From contig BTPG01000004.1 in the NCBI GenBank assembly GCA_036245525.1, positions 163,597,569-163,661,568 on the forward strand: a stretch of 64,000 nt of DNA, written 5' to 3'. Of the stretch, positions 9,797 to 20,285 are shown one piece after another. Under the pieces are notes generated by a model. The model was not told where the DNA came from and ran no database searches. It was given only the letters and a program-made list of their open reading frames with translations. The DNA comes from Semisulcospira habei. Lineage: Eukaryota > Mollusca > Gastropoda > Semisulcospiridae. The position numbers were made by a program, and so were the translations under genes. Every line of letters starts with the position of its first letter. The stretch's first letter is position 1.

Positions 9797-10730
9797 AATA
9801 ATAAATAATAATAATTACGGTATTTATAATGCGCTTATCTTATAATAATTATAACTCTAAGCGCGCACTCACAACTCGCGCACGCATGCGCACGCTTTAG
9901 ACAATGACTCACGTACCACAAATAGTGAAATACATTACGACGGTCAGCTTGGGATGGGGAGTGTGGTGATATAGTGCTAAAACTGTTGAAAGAGGTGAGT
10001 TTTGAGGGCGGACTGGAAGGAGGAGAGAGAGTGTTTCTGACGGAGAGAGAGTAGGAGAGTGTTCCAGGTGGATGGACCGAAGACGGAGAAGGAGCGGGGG
10101 CCGAAAGTGTCGAGTTTGGTGCGAGGGATGTGGAGGCGGAGAGGGTCGGAAGCAGAGTGGAGGGAGCGGGAAGGTGTGTAGGGGTGAAGTAAGTTGGAGA
10201 GATAGGCAGGAGCGCAGTTGTTCAGAGATTTGTAGCAGAGAGACAGAATTTTGTATTGGATGCGTTGGGGGATGGGGAGCCAGTGAAGGAGTTTGAGCAG
10301 GGGAGTGATGTGGTCGGATTTTTTCTTTCTGAGGACGAGGCGGGTAGCGTTGTTCTGGACGCGTTGGAGAGTGAAAGTGGTGGAGTGAGGGAGGCCGGAA
10401 AGGAGAGAGTTGCAGTAGTCGATGCGAGATAAGATGAGAGAGACAGCAAGTTTGGTGGCAGCTTCGGTGGTGAGGTATTTTCTGATCTGACTGATGCGGC
10501 AGAGATGGAAATAGCATGCCTGGGCCGTGGCGGAGACGAAGCTGGTCAAGGACAGAGAGGAATTGAGGATGACGCCGAGGTTTTTGGCCGAGTCAGAGAG
10601 GGAGATGGGGGTGCTATCGAGTTGAAGGTGGAGAGAGGGAGGGAGCTGGGAGAGTTTCTGGCGAGTGCCTACCAGCATGGCTTCCGTTTTGTCGTCGTTC
10701 AGTTTAAGCTTGTTTGCTGTCATCCAGTTT
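9797..10730 (-). mobile_element. CR1/L2-like LINE, 5'-truncated
   Basis: The C-terminal part of a non-LTR reverse transcriptase is open from 10723 to 9977 (248 codons). It runs from MTANKLKLNDDKTEAMLVG through KNLGVILNSSLSL, SRIDYCNSLLSGLP and LQRVQNNATRLV to SALKTHLFQQF. The 3' UTR continues to a tail aagcgcattataaata then (ATT)n at 9797. The catalytic RT core and endonuclease are missing through 5' truncation. A TATTT flanks both ends, a probable short target duplication. It inserted into the dispersed repeat at the motif atagtatttgag. Clade assignment is from the terminal protein motif only. Confidence 0.85.
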
Positions 10731-10734
10731 TATT

Positions 10735-11165
10735 TGAGAAAAAACATCTTTTGTCCAAATACGGCTACTTTTGACCTATTTCCTGATCTCTTGTGACCCT
10801 TGACCTTTCCAATGGATCAACCAAATTAGTATGTGTAAAAAGGTCTTATCATCAGGTAGTTTGGGTTTGAAGTTATGAACAGTATTTGAGAAGAAAAAAA
10901 AGTAAATTTTGTCAAAACATGGCTAGTTTTGACCTATTTCCTAATCTCCTGTGAGCTTGACCTTTGAGAGAGGTCATTTAAAGTGGTATGTATAGAAAGG
11001 TCTTGCCACAAAGTATCCTTTGGCCAAAGTTTGAAGAATGTGGCTTGAATAGTCTCTGAGAAAATGCTAGCGTTAAAAGTTTACCACGGATGACGGCGGA
11101 CAGACAACTGACGGACGACCACTGGCCCAGAACATCGACTCACATTTGCGTCGCACGTGAGCCAA
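10735..11165 (+). repeat. Dispersed repeat, two units plus end
   Basis: At least two head-to-tail units (tttgacctatttcctgatct and its copy near 10930) are followed by a terminal segment taccacggatgacggcggac through cgcacgtgagccaaaa. The end segment appears inverted at about 62920-62990, so it is part of the repeat. Confidence 0.65.
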
Positions 11166-11242
11166 AATTCTTTATCATCAGAGCCTACTTCACAAGAAAC
11201 TTCCGCTAATTATCACTTCTGTCAGCCATAGCGACACAGTCT

Positions 11243-11300
11243 AGAGTTAGTTATTTGGGTTTAACACTTAGCAGGTGACTAAGGCCATGTCAGGGCAGTG
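11243..11300 (-). repeat. I-like LINE 3'-end fragment
   Basis: The stretch agttatttgggtttaacact and agcaggtgactaaggccat matches the 3' end of the LINE at 47216-48148 in the same orientation. A weaker related stretch occurs near 23440-23480. Only the 3' tail is present. Confidence 0.5.
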
Positions 11301-11423
11301 ACCCAACTTAGAAACACTACTTGAACACGATATGAAATGGGAAGCCCGTTCATTTTAGCGAATGTCCTGTAACTGTTTTCTGTTATTGTATAAGTACTAC
11401 AAATATCCACGAATGGGTACTGT

Positions 11424-11472
11424 ACTGTGGGCATCGCGTTCCAAAATACTGTGGGCATCGCGTTCCAAAATG
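11424..11472. repeat. 25-bp tandem duplication
   Basis: Two adjacent copies of tgtgggcatcgcgttccaaa are separated by a few bases. There is no coding or structural role that I can see. Confidence 0.7.
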
Positions 11473-11560
11473 CGACTTACAAGGGAAGCAGACCGGCAGT
11501 CGACTCTTCCACGAATGGTAGGCAAAGAGTTAATCTTATCACAAAGCATTTCACCATTTG

Positions 11561-11722
11561 CAGGAGGTGGATCAGCCATGATAATTGAAAGGGTAGTGTC
11601 AGATTAGCATGGTGCATGGTGGATCACCCATGATAATTCAAAGGGTAGTGTCAGATTAGCATGGAGCCAACAGGCGCTCTGACACTATCCTTTGAATTAT
11701 CATGGTTGATCCACCTCCTGCT
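11561..11722. repeat. MITE-like palindrome with duplicated arm
   Basis: Arms caggaggtggatcagccatg and its inverse ccatcctcc-type end (ggttgatccacctcctg) enclose the tagttcaaggg-family core. The left core arm is present twice (11575-11610 and 11630-11665). It lies about 110 bp downstream of the exon ending at 11833. Confidence 0.7.
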
Positions 11723-11832
11723 ATAATCCACCTCCTACTATAATCAAGGGAAACAACACAGAGGGAAAAGGATTGTTAGTGTGTAGAGTTCTAAGATATC
11801 AAACACCTATCTTGTGGAAAGTCCCCTCTCAC

Positions 11833-12046
11833 CTGTAACCATCGACAAAAACGGCATTGATGTAGTCAGTCTTGGACAGACTGGTGGAGGGAGTGAGGAC
11901 TGGCCGGTGGAGGTCAGAGGGCACCACTTCCGGGTACCTGTTTCTGTGGGCGTTGATTGGAAGTAGCGCTGCAGCACACTCCTTCTCTTCCGGTCCACGT
12001 GCAAAGCTCTGTAGCAGCTGGAACTGGTCTCGTAAGTAAGTTCGGT
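11833..12046 (-). CDS. RPTP exon 8: start of second phosphatase domain (D2)
   Basis: The N-terminal half of D2 begins RTYLRDQFQLLQSFA, continues through NAHRNRYPEVVPSD (equivalent of the pTyr-loop KNRY region) to DYINAVFVDGYR. The acceptor is ctgaccacag at 12047 and the donor is GGTTACAG|gtgaga after 11833. It is 214 nt long, entering in phase 1 and leaving in phase 2. It joins perfectly to 595-385. The intervening intron is 11.2 kb and contains DIRS copy 1. The homology is secure. Confidence 0.9.
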
Positions 12047-12758
12047 CTGTGGTCAGGGGAAAATGGCACATTATAGTGTGTTTGCAATGCTTGTGAACCA
12101 CATTTTGTTGCAAATATTTTTAAAACGGTGAAAATTAAGTCTTTGAATCTTTATGAAAAGGACATTTTATATAAAATAGGCAATCTTCTCATTAATACTC
12201 CCAGTAGCAAAACGTCTTCGGGTCCCATGGTGTGCGGGCCAACTGCGGCCATCATGGGCCCGAAGACATTTTGCTTACTGGGACCAAACTGATTTTTCAT
12301 AAACAGTATCTACATAAGTCTGCTGTTTGTGCCAGTTCTGGGACAGGTATGATTCGGTCTAATTTGCTCATTTATACCTAACTAAGTTTCTATAAGCAGT
12401 GTCTGCACAAGCCTGTGTGCTGCTATTTATCATGGCTGTCGAGCGTGAACAATAGGTCCGATTGTGAGATAAAACGTTTCAAAGTATGGAAACAAGCTGA
12501 AAACAGCTTTTCCTGATCCTCTTTTTACATTACGTTGCAATAGTACCAGCATGAATGATGCTCATCTCACAAAATGATGTAAATCATGACAGTAGCATCT
12601 GTGTCTCCTTTGCAAGTGTGCATGCGCTAAGGTGGAAACTCTGTTTTATGCTTGTTGTGGCTGAACTACTGCTCTGATTAACCATCTAAACCTCACGACT
12701 GCATTTCCAAACTTGTAGAGGTGTTGTCTAACGACCATGTACCGGCTGAAGGAGATGG
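12047..12758. other. Intron sequence with one hairpin
   Basis: Apart from the palindrome at 12200-12282 I see no gene or recognisable element here. Confidence 0.5.
12200..12282. repeat. Hairpin-forming palindrome
   Basis: Arms ccagtagcaaaacgtcttcg and its inverse cgaagacattttgcttactg pair over about 33 bp, with a short GC-rich loop. It resembles a tiny MITE. Confidence 0.7.
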
Positions 12759-13149
12759 AGTGATCTACTACTTGCTCAATTTTAGCCTAAGAACCCATTG
12801 TGTACCAAACAACCCGGGAGGCACTCGGGGAACCCCCAGAGGGACCGAGAGTTGTCTCCCGTTCCTGCCCTACCGGTTCCCGTCACTAGACCAACCAGTC
12901 TGATACTTCGCTCAAAGCAGCAAGCGGGGCAGGTGGGAGGGTCCTCCGAGTCATGTCATCGGTAAGTATTTTTAGAAAAAAATACCTTTTAGAGAAAAAT
13001 GAATTTATTTCCTCAAAAACATTACCGATGACATGACTTTCTGGAAGAATTGCGATAAGGAGGCGGGTGCCGCGTGTAACTCCCCGAAGGGTAAAACAGC
13101 GCCGTCCTCCCTGTCGCAAAGCTCCCGACAATTTTAGCGAAGTGCATAC

Positions 13150-14290
13150 CTACGGCGCCAGTGGCGCCGGGAGGGAGTGTTGCGCCGCGGCGATGTCCCC
13201 CACCAGAGCGAGATTCTCTCGCTGGCCTGCCAGATCCCTGAGGTAGAAGCGGGCGAAGGTCGATTCAGTCTTCCAGCCCACGGCTGCCACGATGTCTTTG
13301 ACAGCGCAGTTTCGATCGAACGCGACGCTCGTGGCCATGGCTCGTACCTCGTGTGCGCGTATGTGAAGCCTCTTTGCTCCCTGAGAGGAGAGGTCCTGAT
13401 AGGCGGACCGTATGACCCAGCGGAGCCAGGAAGAGATCGTCTGGGCTGTAATGTCATTCCTGCTGGGTCTCAAAGGTAGGAAGAGGCGCGAACGTTCTCT
13501 GCGGAGAGCTTTAGATCGGCGCAGATAAACACGAAGGGCGCGCACGGGATCCTGTTGCCTGGTCTCCTGGGGCAAGGTATTGTTTCTTAGCGGCCGTAAG
13601 GTGATCACCTGAGGCGCAGTCAGCGGAGACCTGTTCTTGGCAAGGAAGGCAGGGTCCGTGAGTAGTTGGACGGAACCGTCCGCTCGGAACTGTAGGCAGG
13701 TAGCGCGCGCCGAAAGCGCGTGTAGCTCACTAACCCGGGAGGCGGTAGCAAGGGCCAGCAGGAAGCACGTCTTGCGTGTCACGTCTGCGAAACGGGCCAA
13801 AGGTAAGGGTTCGAATCGGACGGAATTCAACCACGTCAGTACCCAGGGTAGGTCCCATCGAGGGAGGAGTGAGCGGGGAACTGGGCGCTGGATGCCGAAG
13901 TGTCCCATAGGTCGGCTAGGTCTTTGCAGGCGCCCGGGTCTGGGTGGCCGAGATGTCGATACGTGTCGGCAATCATGGAAAGGTATCCCCTGATGGAGAT
14001 GGGGGCCAAGAATTGGTCTCGAAAGAGCCAGAGAAAAAAGTCCGCGAGTTGGGGATTCGTCAGTGCTGAGGGGGTAAGGTCATGGTTGCTGAACCAGGAA
14101 CACAGGACTCGCCACTTTCCCTCGTAGTCTCGGATGGTCGAGGGTCTGCGGGCAGAAGCAATCGCCTCCACTGCTGCACTCGAGAAGCCTCTAGCGAAGA
14201 GGGCTTGCCGCACAACCTCCAGGCGTGAAGGAGGAGCCGCTCCGGGCAAGGGTGAAACAATGGCTGGCGAGGTTGCTCGAGCATGGTGCG
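13150..14290 (-). pseudogene. DIRS copy 2 tyrosine recombinase, one frameshift
   Basis: Reading right to left, the N-terminal part (RLEVVRQALFARGF, EGKWRVLCSWF, FFLWLFRDQFLAP) shifts frame near 13880-13900. It continues as LPRWDLPWVLTWLN, the catalytic Arg box ASRVSELHALS, RAHEVRAMATS (His and Arg of the HxxR box present), and VGWKTESTFARFYLRDL with the catalytic Tyr, to the stop at 13150. All four canonical catalytic residues appear present, unlike in copies 1 and 5. A single frameshift is the only obvious lesion. Confidence 0.85.
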
Positions 14291-14399
14291 CGGGGTGGGA
14301 AGCAGCAGAGGGGGGTCCGTGGCGAGGCTGAGGAGGTCGGTAGGCCAGGAGCGGTTCCAGGAGAACGGCGCAACAGGAGGACCGCCGAGCAACCCCGAA

Positions 14400-16568
14400 G
14401 CTTCAGGAGAACTTTGGGCACGAGGACCGTCGGGGGGCAAGCTTGGCCACAAGGCCGTCCCAAGGAATGGAGAGAGCATCGACAGCCCAGGCAAGGGGGT
14501 CGGGAATCGGGGAGACAAAGAGGGGAAGCTGGTGATTCCACCTCGTGGCGAACAAGTCGATGTGGGGAGTCTCCCAACGGGCGCAGATCATCCGAAAGAT
14601 GTCCTGCGGAGAGTCCATTCCGTGTGCAAGAACTGGCCGCGGCGAGAGAGCGAGTCGGCCAAGACATTCAGGTGTCCGGGAGTGTGTCGGGCCCGAAGAG
14701 AGATGCCACGGTCCTCGCACCAATGCATTATCCGGTAGAGAAGCATACAAAGGTCGGGGGAGCGCGTGCCACCTTGTTTCTGGATGTAAGACACCACTGT
14801 CGTGTTGTCCGAAAGGACGAGCAGCTCCTGGTGCCGGAGGAGATCTACCCAGGACTGAAGGGCTTGCCAGACAGCCTGCATCTCTAGCCAGTTGATGTGA
14901 GTGTGCGCAAGATCCGAGGGCCAGGGGCCGGACGTCGAGAGGAACCGAGGAAGAAGATGAGCCCCCCACCCCATGAGGCTTGCGTCGACACAGAGGGAGT
15001 TCTGTGGGGGAGAAGAGGCAAGGGGAACTCCCGAGGCCAGCCAAGAGGTGTCGGTCCACCGTCGCAGATGGGGACGCAGCATCTGAGTCACCGGAACCAA
15101 TGCCGCTAAGTCGCCGGAAGACGGGCGCCAATGCAGGGGGAGATGCAGCTGTAGCGGCCAGGAGTAGAGACGACCAAGGGGAATAAGGTCCGCAGCCGCG
15201 TTCAACAGGCCAAGAAGCTGAAGCCAGACTATGGCAGGGGCTGCGTCTTCCCGGGCTAACTGGCCGGCTAGGGCAGCAATCTTCAGAATACGAGGCGAAG
15301 GCAGGCGCACCCGATTGAGGTCGGTAGCAAACTCCATGCCGAGGTGCACAAAGCGGCGGGAAGGAGCGAGATCCGACTTGCCCTCGTTGATCAAGAAGCC
15401 CAAGTGCGCCAGGAGGCGCCGCAGCGCATCCCTGTCCGCCGTGAGTGCGGCCTCCGACTGGTTGCGTAGGAGGAGGTCGTCTAGGTAGTTCGATGTCGGA
15501 CTGGAAGAGGACTGTCGACTTGGCGACTACGGCATCCATCAGGCGGGTGAACACCCAAGGGCTGAGGTTGAGTCTGAAAGAGAGCGCGCGAAACTGGTAG
15601 ACCACACCGTCGATCACGAACCGGAGGTACTTCCTGGAGGCCTGGTGCATCGGAACGTGCAGGTACGCATCGGAAAGGTCCAGGCTGACCGCGAAGTCTC
15701 GAGGCTGGACAGCGGCCTTCAGGACCCTGGCGGTCTCCATCCGAAAGGTCGGGGCCGTAATAAACTGGTTCAGCGCCGAGAGATCGATGACTGGGCGCCA
15801 TTTCCCTCCAGGCTTCGGGACGACAAACGGGCGGCTGTAGAAGGCCAGGGAGTCGAGGCGTCGAACAACCTCCGTGGCGGCTTTCCGTAGAAGGGAGGAG
15901 ACTTCCCCGCGCAGGGCGGAGGCCTTGAGCGGGTCGCTCGGAATCTCGGTCCAAAGAGGGGAGCGACGCAACGGTGGAGGTTCGCGGAAGGCAATCCGGA
16001 GGCCGTCGGCGATGGTGGAGCAAATCCAGGGGTTGCCGGGAAACAGCGAGAGCCAATTTCCGCGGAAAATGGCTAGCCTCCCGCCGACAGGAGACCCCAA
16101 CGTGGTCGGCGGGGGCTGGGGCGGGGGGCAATCAGGCGGACCGCCCGCGACCTGGTCGCCAGGTGGGACGGGGACAAGCGGGGGCATGGGACCGGGGCGG
16201 TCTAGGGCGGCCAAAGGCGGAGGCCCGCTTGGGAGCCAAGGGGGGCGCCGAGGAGGCAGCGGGTCTAGTAGTCCGCGAGGCGCGACCCCCAGCCTGACGG
16301 GAGGACGGAAAGCGCTGGGGGGGGGGGGGGGGGCATTGCGGGGCCAGCGGTCGGGGTTGGAGTCCCTAACGGAGGACCAAGTGTCGCCGAAAAGGAGGGG
16401 ACCACCAAGAGGGGCACGACGTAGCTGCGAGCGCAGCTCAGGAGGCATCCCACGGTAGGCTAGAAGGAGGGCGTCTCGACGCATCAAGTCGCAGTTGGCG
16501 GGCGCCGCCATGGCGTTGACTGACAAGTGGTAGGCGGCGCGATTCACGATCTCCGCTTTGGCCAGCAA
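14400..16568 (-). pseudogene. DIRS copy 2 gag C-terminus / RT / RNase H
   Basis: A 721-codon open frame begins in the conserved gag C-terminus (NCDLMRRDALLL, LLFGDTWSSVRD). Without a stop it enters the reverse transcriptase (VVPKPGGKWRPVIDLSALNQ, SLDLSDAYLHVPM). A frameshift near 15480, just before the YLDD box, moves the reading to an adjacent frame. There RNase H follows (CVDASLMGWGAHL, SDNTTVVSYIQKQGG, PGHLNVLADSLSRR). A poly-G run (sense poly-C) at about 16317-16332 falls in the Pro-rich linker. The continuity suggests gag and pol were translated as one polyprotein. Confidence 0.85.
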
Positions 16569-16795
16569 GTCACCCAGGAGGGGCGTGACTGAAGGATGCC
16601 AAAATCGGCCGGCGCTCGGCCCGAGGGCCGGCTGAGGGCAGCTACCGCTACCTTACCTCCGAGACGAAGCGGGAACGGGGGAAGGGGCCTCCATACACCC
16701 GTCACAGCACCGGAGGGGAGCAGCAGAAAAAGCAGCGGCGAGAATCAGAAGCAGGCAGCGAGAAGAGGAGGCTGGAGCGCTAGAAGGCCTAGAAA

Positions 16796-16967
16796 ATAAT
16801 AATAATAATAATAATAATACATAGTTTTTATATAGCGCCCTTCCCCACGAACAGCAAGCTCGGAGCGCTTTACAGCACATAAAAAATATTAAAAAGGAGA
16901 AAAATTAGAACGCACTCACTCTTTAAATAAACATCTGCTCGCACCATGTAGGCGCATTCCTAACACG

Positions 16968-17041
<74 letters not shown>

Positions 17042-17165
17042 CCTATCAACATGGGGAAACAACCAACATTTCCAGGCAGCACATCCAGACTAAGCTAATC
17101 TTGATATGCTACCTGGAAAAGATGGGTCTTCAAATTTGTTTAGAAGTGGAGGCTGAGCACACGAG
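16796..17165 (-). mobile_element. CR1/L2-like LINE 3' end, with (CA)n
   Basis: Read on the minus strand it starts in a short coding remnant (TNLKTHLFQ) and continues into 3' UTR with an aaagcgctccgagctt block. It ends gcgctatataaaaactatg followed by (ATT)n at 16796. This resembles the tail of the LINE at 9797-10730. A perfect (AC)n tract occupies about 16972-17038. It is inserted in DIRS copy 2. Confidence 0.65.
16972..17038. repeat. (AC)n microsatellite
   Basis: About 66 bp of uninterrupted CA dinucleotides. Confidence 0.95.
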
Positions 17166-17713
17166 AGAGGCGGCAACGAGCGTAGGTGAAGAAGACTGGT
17201 CAAGGTGCAGAGCGGGAGCAAGGCAAAACAACGTCTTCCCTACGCGAGCGAAGTAGCAAGACTAGTTGGTCTCGTGACAGGAACCGGTAGGGCAGGAACA
17301 GGAGACAACTCTCGGCCCCTCTGGGGGTTCCCCGAGTGCCTCCCGGGTTGTGTGGTAACACAACGGGTTCTTAGGCTAAAATTGAGCAAGCAGTAGACAC
17401 TTCCAGAAAGTCATGTCATCGGTAATGTTTTTGAGGAAATAAAGGGGTGACCACCCAAAGATTATGTAACCATAAGCAAACAGTTTGTCTCCTCTTGTTC
17501 AAAATGACTTCATGAGAAAATAAAACTGCTGATACGATAAAGATTGAAAGTTCTTGCATGCTTTTCATTTCTCACATCGTGAGAATCTGCAAAAATAATT
17601 TTAAAAAAGTGGGAGGGAGACTTGACAGGTATGCCATGGTAGACAGTCAAACTTGTAACAACTATTTCCCGAGCGGGTTGTAGTAAAAGCAACTGATAGT
17701 GAAACAGGTTTAC

Positions 17714-17902
17714 TTGTTTTGTAGTTTTTGCGAGTCCACTCATGGTACTTTGGTTTGAGTGTTTGACCATCCACCATAGTGTCTCCAGCGTGAAACTCCT
17801 CGAAGATGGACTCGTAAATAAAGACGTACTGCTTGTAGGTGCGCACCATCAGGGGACGTTCCTTGCGCATCTTCCGCACAAAGGAAAACACGCTGATCCG
17901 GC
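17714..17902 (-). CDS. RPTP exon 7: end of D1 and D1-D2 linker
   Basis: This exon encodes the end of the first phosphatase domain and the link to D2. It reads GRISVFSFVRKMRKERPLMV, then KQYVFIYESIFEEF, which is the Q-loop helix typical of PTPs, then a linker (QTLKPKYHEWTRKNYK). The acceptor tgtccacag ends at 17903 and the donor AACAA|gtaaac follows 17714. It is 189 nt long with phase 1 at both sides. A TG-rich microsatellite directly precedes the acceptor. The intron to the next exon contains DIRS copy 2. Confidence 0.9.
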
Positions 17903-17910
17903 CTGTGGAC

Positions 17911-17975
17911 ACACACACATACACACACACACACACACACACATGTGCACATGCATGCACACAGACACACAAGCA
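17911..17975. repeat. (CA)n tract against a 3' splice site
   Basis: Imperfect cacacacatacacacac runs start 8 bp upstream (in gene direction) of the exon at 17902, so on the transcript the polypyrimidine tract is replaced by a TG repeat. Confidence 0.85.
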
Positions 17976-18435
17976 TGCACATGAGGTGCAAAAAACAAAA
18001 CAAAAACAACAAAGACTGCTTTCTTCGTGCAACAATATAATTTATAAAATATAGATAAAAAATTGTTCAGCCGCTTCCATGCAAGACGATCTCAATGTTC
18101 TACATATTTAAAATCCCATGCCAGGACCAGGTAGGATATACTACTGCAATTAAATGTGTGAGCATACGAGTGACACATTTAGGTCAGCCTCAGAGTGTAC
18201 AGTGGTATCTGATATAACGCACTCTGGTCTATGACTCCCACAGTGATGCCCAGTCAGCAGTCCTTGGGGCCTGAAGACCTTTTGATCACCAATTACAATG
18301 ATTTTTCTATACAATGCGATTGCAAATAACATGGTCTGTCTTTATGGCTCTCGTGTATCTCGATATACTGAGGCTGACCGGTATTAATGAGCCCTGAGCT
18401 TGAAATTTTAAAATTTGGGAGTTGTCTTCTAGTTC

Positions 18436-18500
18436 AAGATATAGAACAATCATGGTAATTTAAAGCAGGTGTCAGAACAGTTGGCACCGTGAGCTAAGCA
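18436..18500. repeat. Half MITE-like element
   Basis: The stretch caatcatggtaatttaaagc followed by ggtgtcagaacagttggcac matches one arm of the tagttcaaggg MITE family, without a clear partner arm. Confidence 0.45.
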
Positions 18501-18504
18501 CCAA

Positions 18505-18660
18505 GCTAAATACCCTCTGCATTATACCGCTCAATGCGAGTATATTAGAGAGCATACCCTCTGCATCATAATGCTCAATGCGAGTATATTAGAGAACATA
18601 CCCTCTGCACCTCAATGCGAGTATCTAGAGAACATACCCTCTGCACTATACTGCTCAATG
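18505..18660 (-). repeat. Tandem repeat duplicating an exon end and its splice donor
   Basis: Four imperfect units of about 38-46 bp each contain gctcaatgcgagtatatta and ataccctctgca. The unit nearest the exon (from 18638 upward) is coding. The other three lie in the intron and each repeats the exon-intron boundary as GCAGAGG|gtat. Use of the next copy would add 36 nt carrying an in-frame TGA. Confidence 0.8.
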
Positions 18661-18755
18661 AGAGCATCCACAGCAATGAAGACCCCTGTCCTGGCCACGC
18701 CCGTCCCACAATGCACCAGAATCGGCCCTGGGTCATCCCCGTGGTATTGGCACAC
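18638..18755 (-). CDS. RPTP exon 6: D1 catalytic signature loop
   Basis: This exon carries the phosphatase active site. It reads VCQYHGDDPGPILV, then HCGTGVARTG, then FIAVDALIEQYSAEG. The signature keeps the nucleophilic Cys and the Cx5R Arg, but has Gly-Thr and Ala where most family members have HCSAGVGRTG. The acceptor gtgtatcag ends at 18756 and the donor GCAGAGG|gtatgt follows 18638. It is 118 nt long, phase 0 in and phase 1 out. A downstream tandem repeat copies its donor. D1 is expected to be catalytic. Confidence 0.93.
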
Positions 18756-19349
18756 CTGATACACAAATACAGTGAACTTGCGATATAAATAATTCCTTGG
18801 GGGTCCCATTTTCTGCTGTTGTTAATATTCAAAACAACAAAGTTTGTTGTAGTTCCAATTGTAGCAATTTTTATAGAAAAAAAAATGTATGGTTAGGACT
18901 AAACAAGCATCATTATATCTGACTTTTGTTATTCATGGCATTGTTTTCAACAAAATTGACTGTACTCACATTACCCCAGTGAATGTTACAAGGTTTCAAT
19001 CAGGTGTTACCAGTGAAATAGCATGGTTAATGGGGACATGAACTCAAGCAGTCATTTTGTCTTGTTTCACTCTTTTAGTAGATCACGGTTGTTAGTACAG
19101 GCATATTTTGGGATTAGAGAATGATGGTTAACAATATTAAGCCTATCAGCAACAAGGGGGCCACCATCTTGCGAGTTTTTCTTAAAGTAAGAACATGAAA
19201 GACTACAGCGTGTGACATTATTGTTTTTCTAAGCCTTGGCAAATTAATGCCTGCATGAAAATGACACAATACCAATAATGACTCCTGGGTGAATTACATG
19301 TACATGATCCCACCACAACTTAGCATCCCTAAGTGAGTCCCTTCTTTCT

Positions 19350-19413
19350 GCAAGAGAGAGATTCTCATGAGCCCCTGCAGTTGCTGGGCCTCATGAGAAT
19401 ATATATTTCTTGC
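19350..19413. repeat. Short hairpin, 'aagag...ctcatg' family
   Basis: gcaagagagagattctcatg pairs with catgagaatatatatttcttgc around a small loop. Related hairpins are at 20228-20285 and 25957-26022, and half copies are near 760, 20345 and 63930. Confidence 0.65.
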
Positions 19414-20020
19414 TGACAGGAATCAGATCCAAAACTGACATCAGTGTTTGATCAAGTTGAGGATAAAATATACACTGTTTTATTTCCTATGTCCAATTAC
19501 TGTGGCACAAACTGTACCAAGTGACCTCACTACAAAAACTAATGGCAGACTTCTTGTAGCAGTCTTCCTGACATGTCTTGCCTTGGATACCAGTTTTGTT
19601 CCATAAAAGAGCACCAAAATGTTCTAACATGCAAAGTTCCTTAGTGTTGTTTGAAACAATAGGCGCACTACTGAACGTTATTTGTAGCACACATTTGCAA
19701 CTAGACATTGCATAAAAACCATTAAAGAATTTTTTTTTTGCAAAATTGAAATGCACATCGGTGTTCTACGCGACTATTTCACTGAAGGTCTATTCTACAG
19801 TCTTTTGAGGCAAATAGTCACTTACCTCTTCCACTGCATTATTCTGACAATTTGTAGACAATGCTGCTGGGCGTGCAGACATGTCATGAAAGATCTTACA
19901 TTACATCATAACTCTGTTATTATTATTTTTATGTCGGTCCTATCTGGTGCCAACCAGGTCAACAGATTTCAGCTTGATTTTTTTTATAAAGTTATAGTGG
20001 ATGAATGAAAACAAATACCT

Positions 20021-20178
20021 TATTGGTAGTAGTGATTTGCTGTATGGATCCTTGTAGGCCTTCATGAGGTCAAAGTAACCATTGTAACCCTCAGGCCTTT
20101 GGCCTACAATGGTTACTTTGACCTCATGAAACTAGGCCTACAAGGATCCGTACAGCAAAGAACTACTACTAATAACTT
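20021..20178. repeat. Palindromic MITE-like element
   Basis: Arms at about 20021-20087 and 20104-20178 are near-perfect inverted copies. Each includes ggatccttgtaggcct and tcatgaggtcaaagtaacca. The loop is under 20 bp. Such a long perfect stem suggests recent origin. Confidence 0.8.
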
Positions 20179-20227
20179 ACATTATTCCACCACACCTGAA
20201 TAGTACCTCAGTCCCCCCTTCCATCTA

Positions 20228-20285
20228 CCAGAGGCACAGAATCTCATGGGCCACTGCAATTGCTTGTGAGATTCTGTGTCCCTTG
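20228..20285. repeat. Short hairpin, same family as 19350-19413
   Basis: gaggcacagaatctcatggg pairs with tgtgagattctgtgtccctt. Confidence 0.65.

Larger units (their letters stand above)
12759..17443 (-). mobile_element. DIRS-like retrotransposon, copy 2 (gag-deleted)
   Basis: It lies in sense with the host gene, in intron 12047-17713. The 5' inverted terminal repeat is at about 17240-17443 and the 3' one at about 12759-12900, with the outermost bases of the 3' end lost. The internal complementary region is at about 12948-13040. Recombinase and pol are nearly full length but frameshifted. The N-terminal gag region is missing, and a LINE 3' end plus a CA microsatellite occupy 16796-17165. Its terminal repeats differ from copies 1/4, so it is a separate subfamily. 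Confidence 0.85.

Noticed and set aside
14225..16458. Several + strand frames of 100-220 codons
   Set aside because: Antisense to RT/RNase H and recombinase of DIRS copy 2.
16952..17040. CRISPR-like or satellite array
   Set aside because: It is a plain dinucleotide repeat. No spaced repeats of CRISPR type occur in the window.
17742..18054. Thr/His-rich frame over the CA repeat
   Set aside because: Translation of a microsatellite opposite a real RPTP exon.
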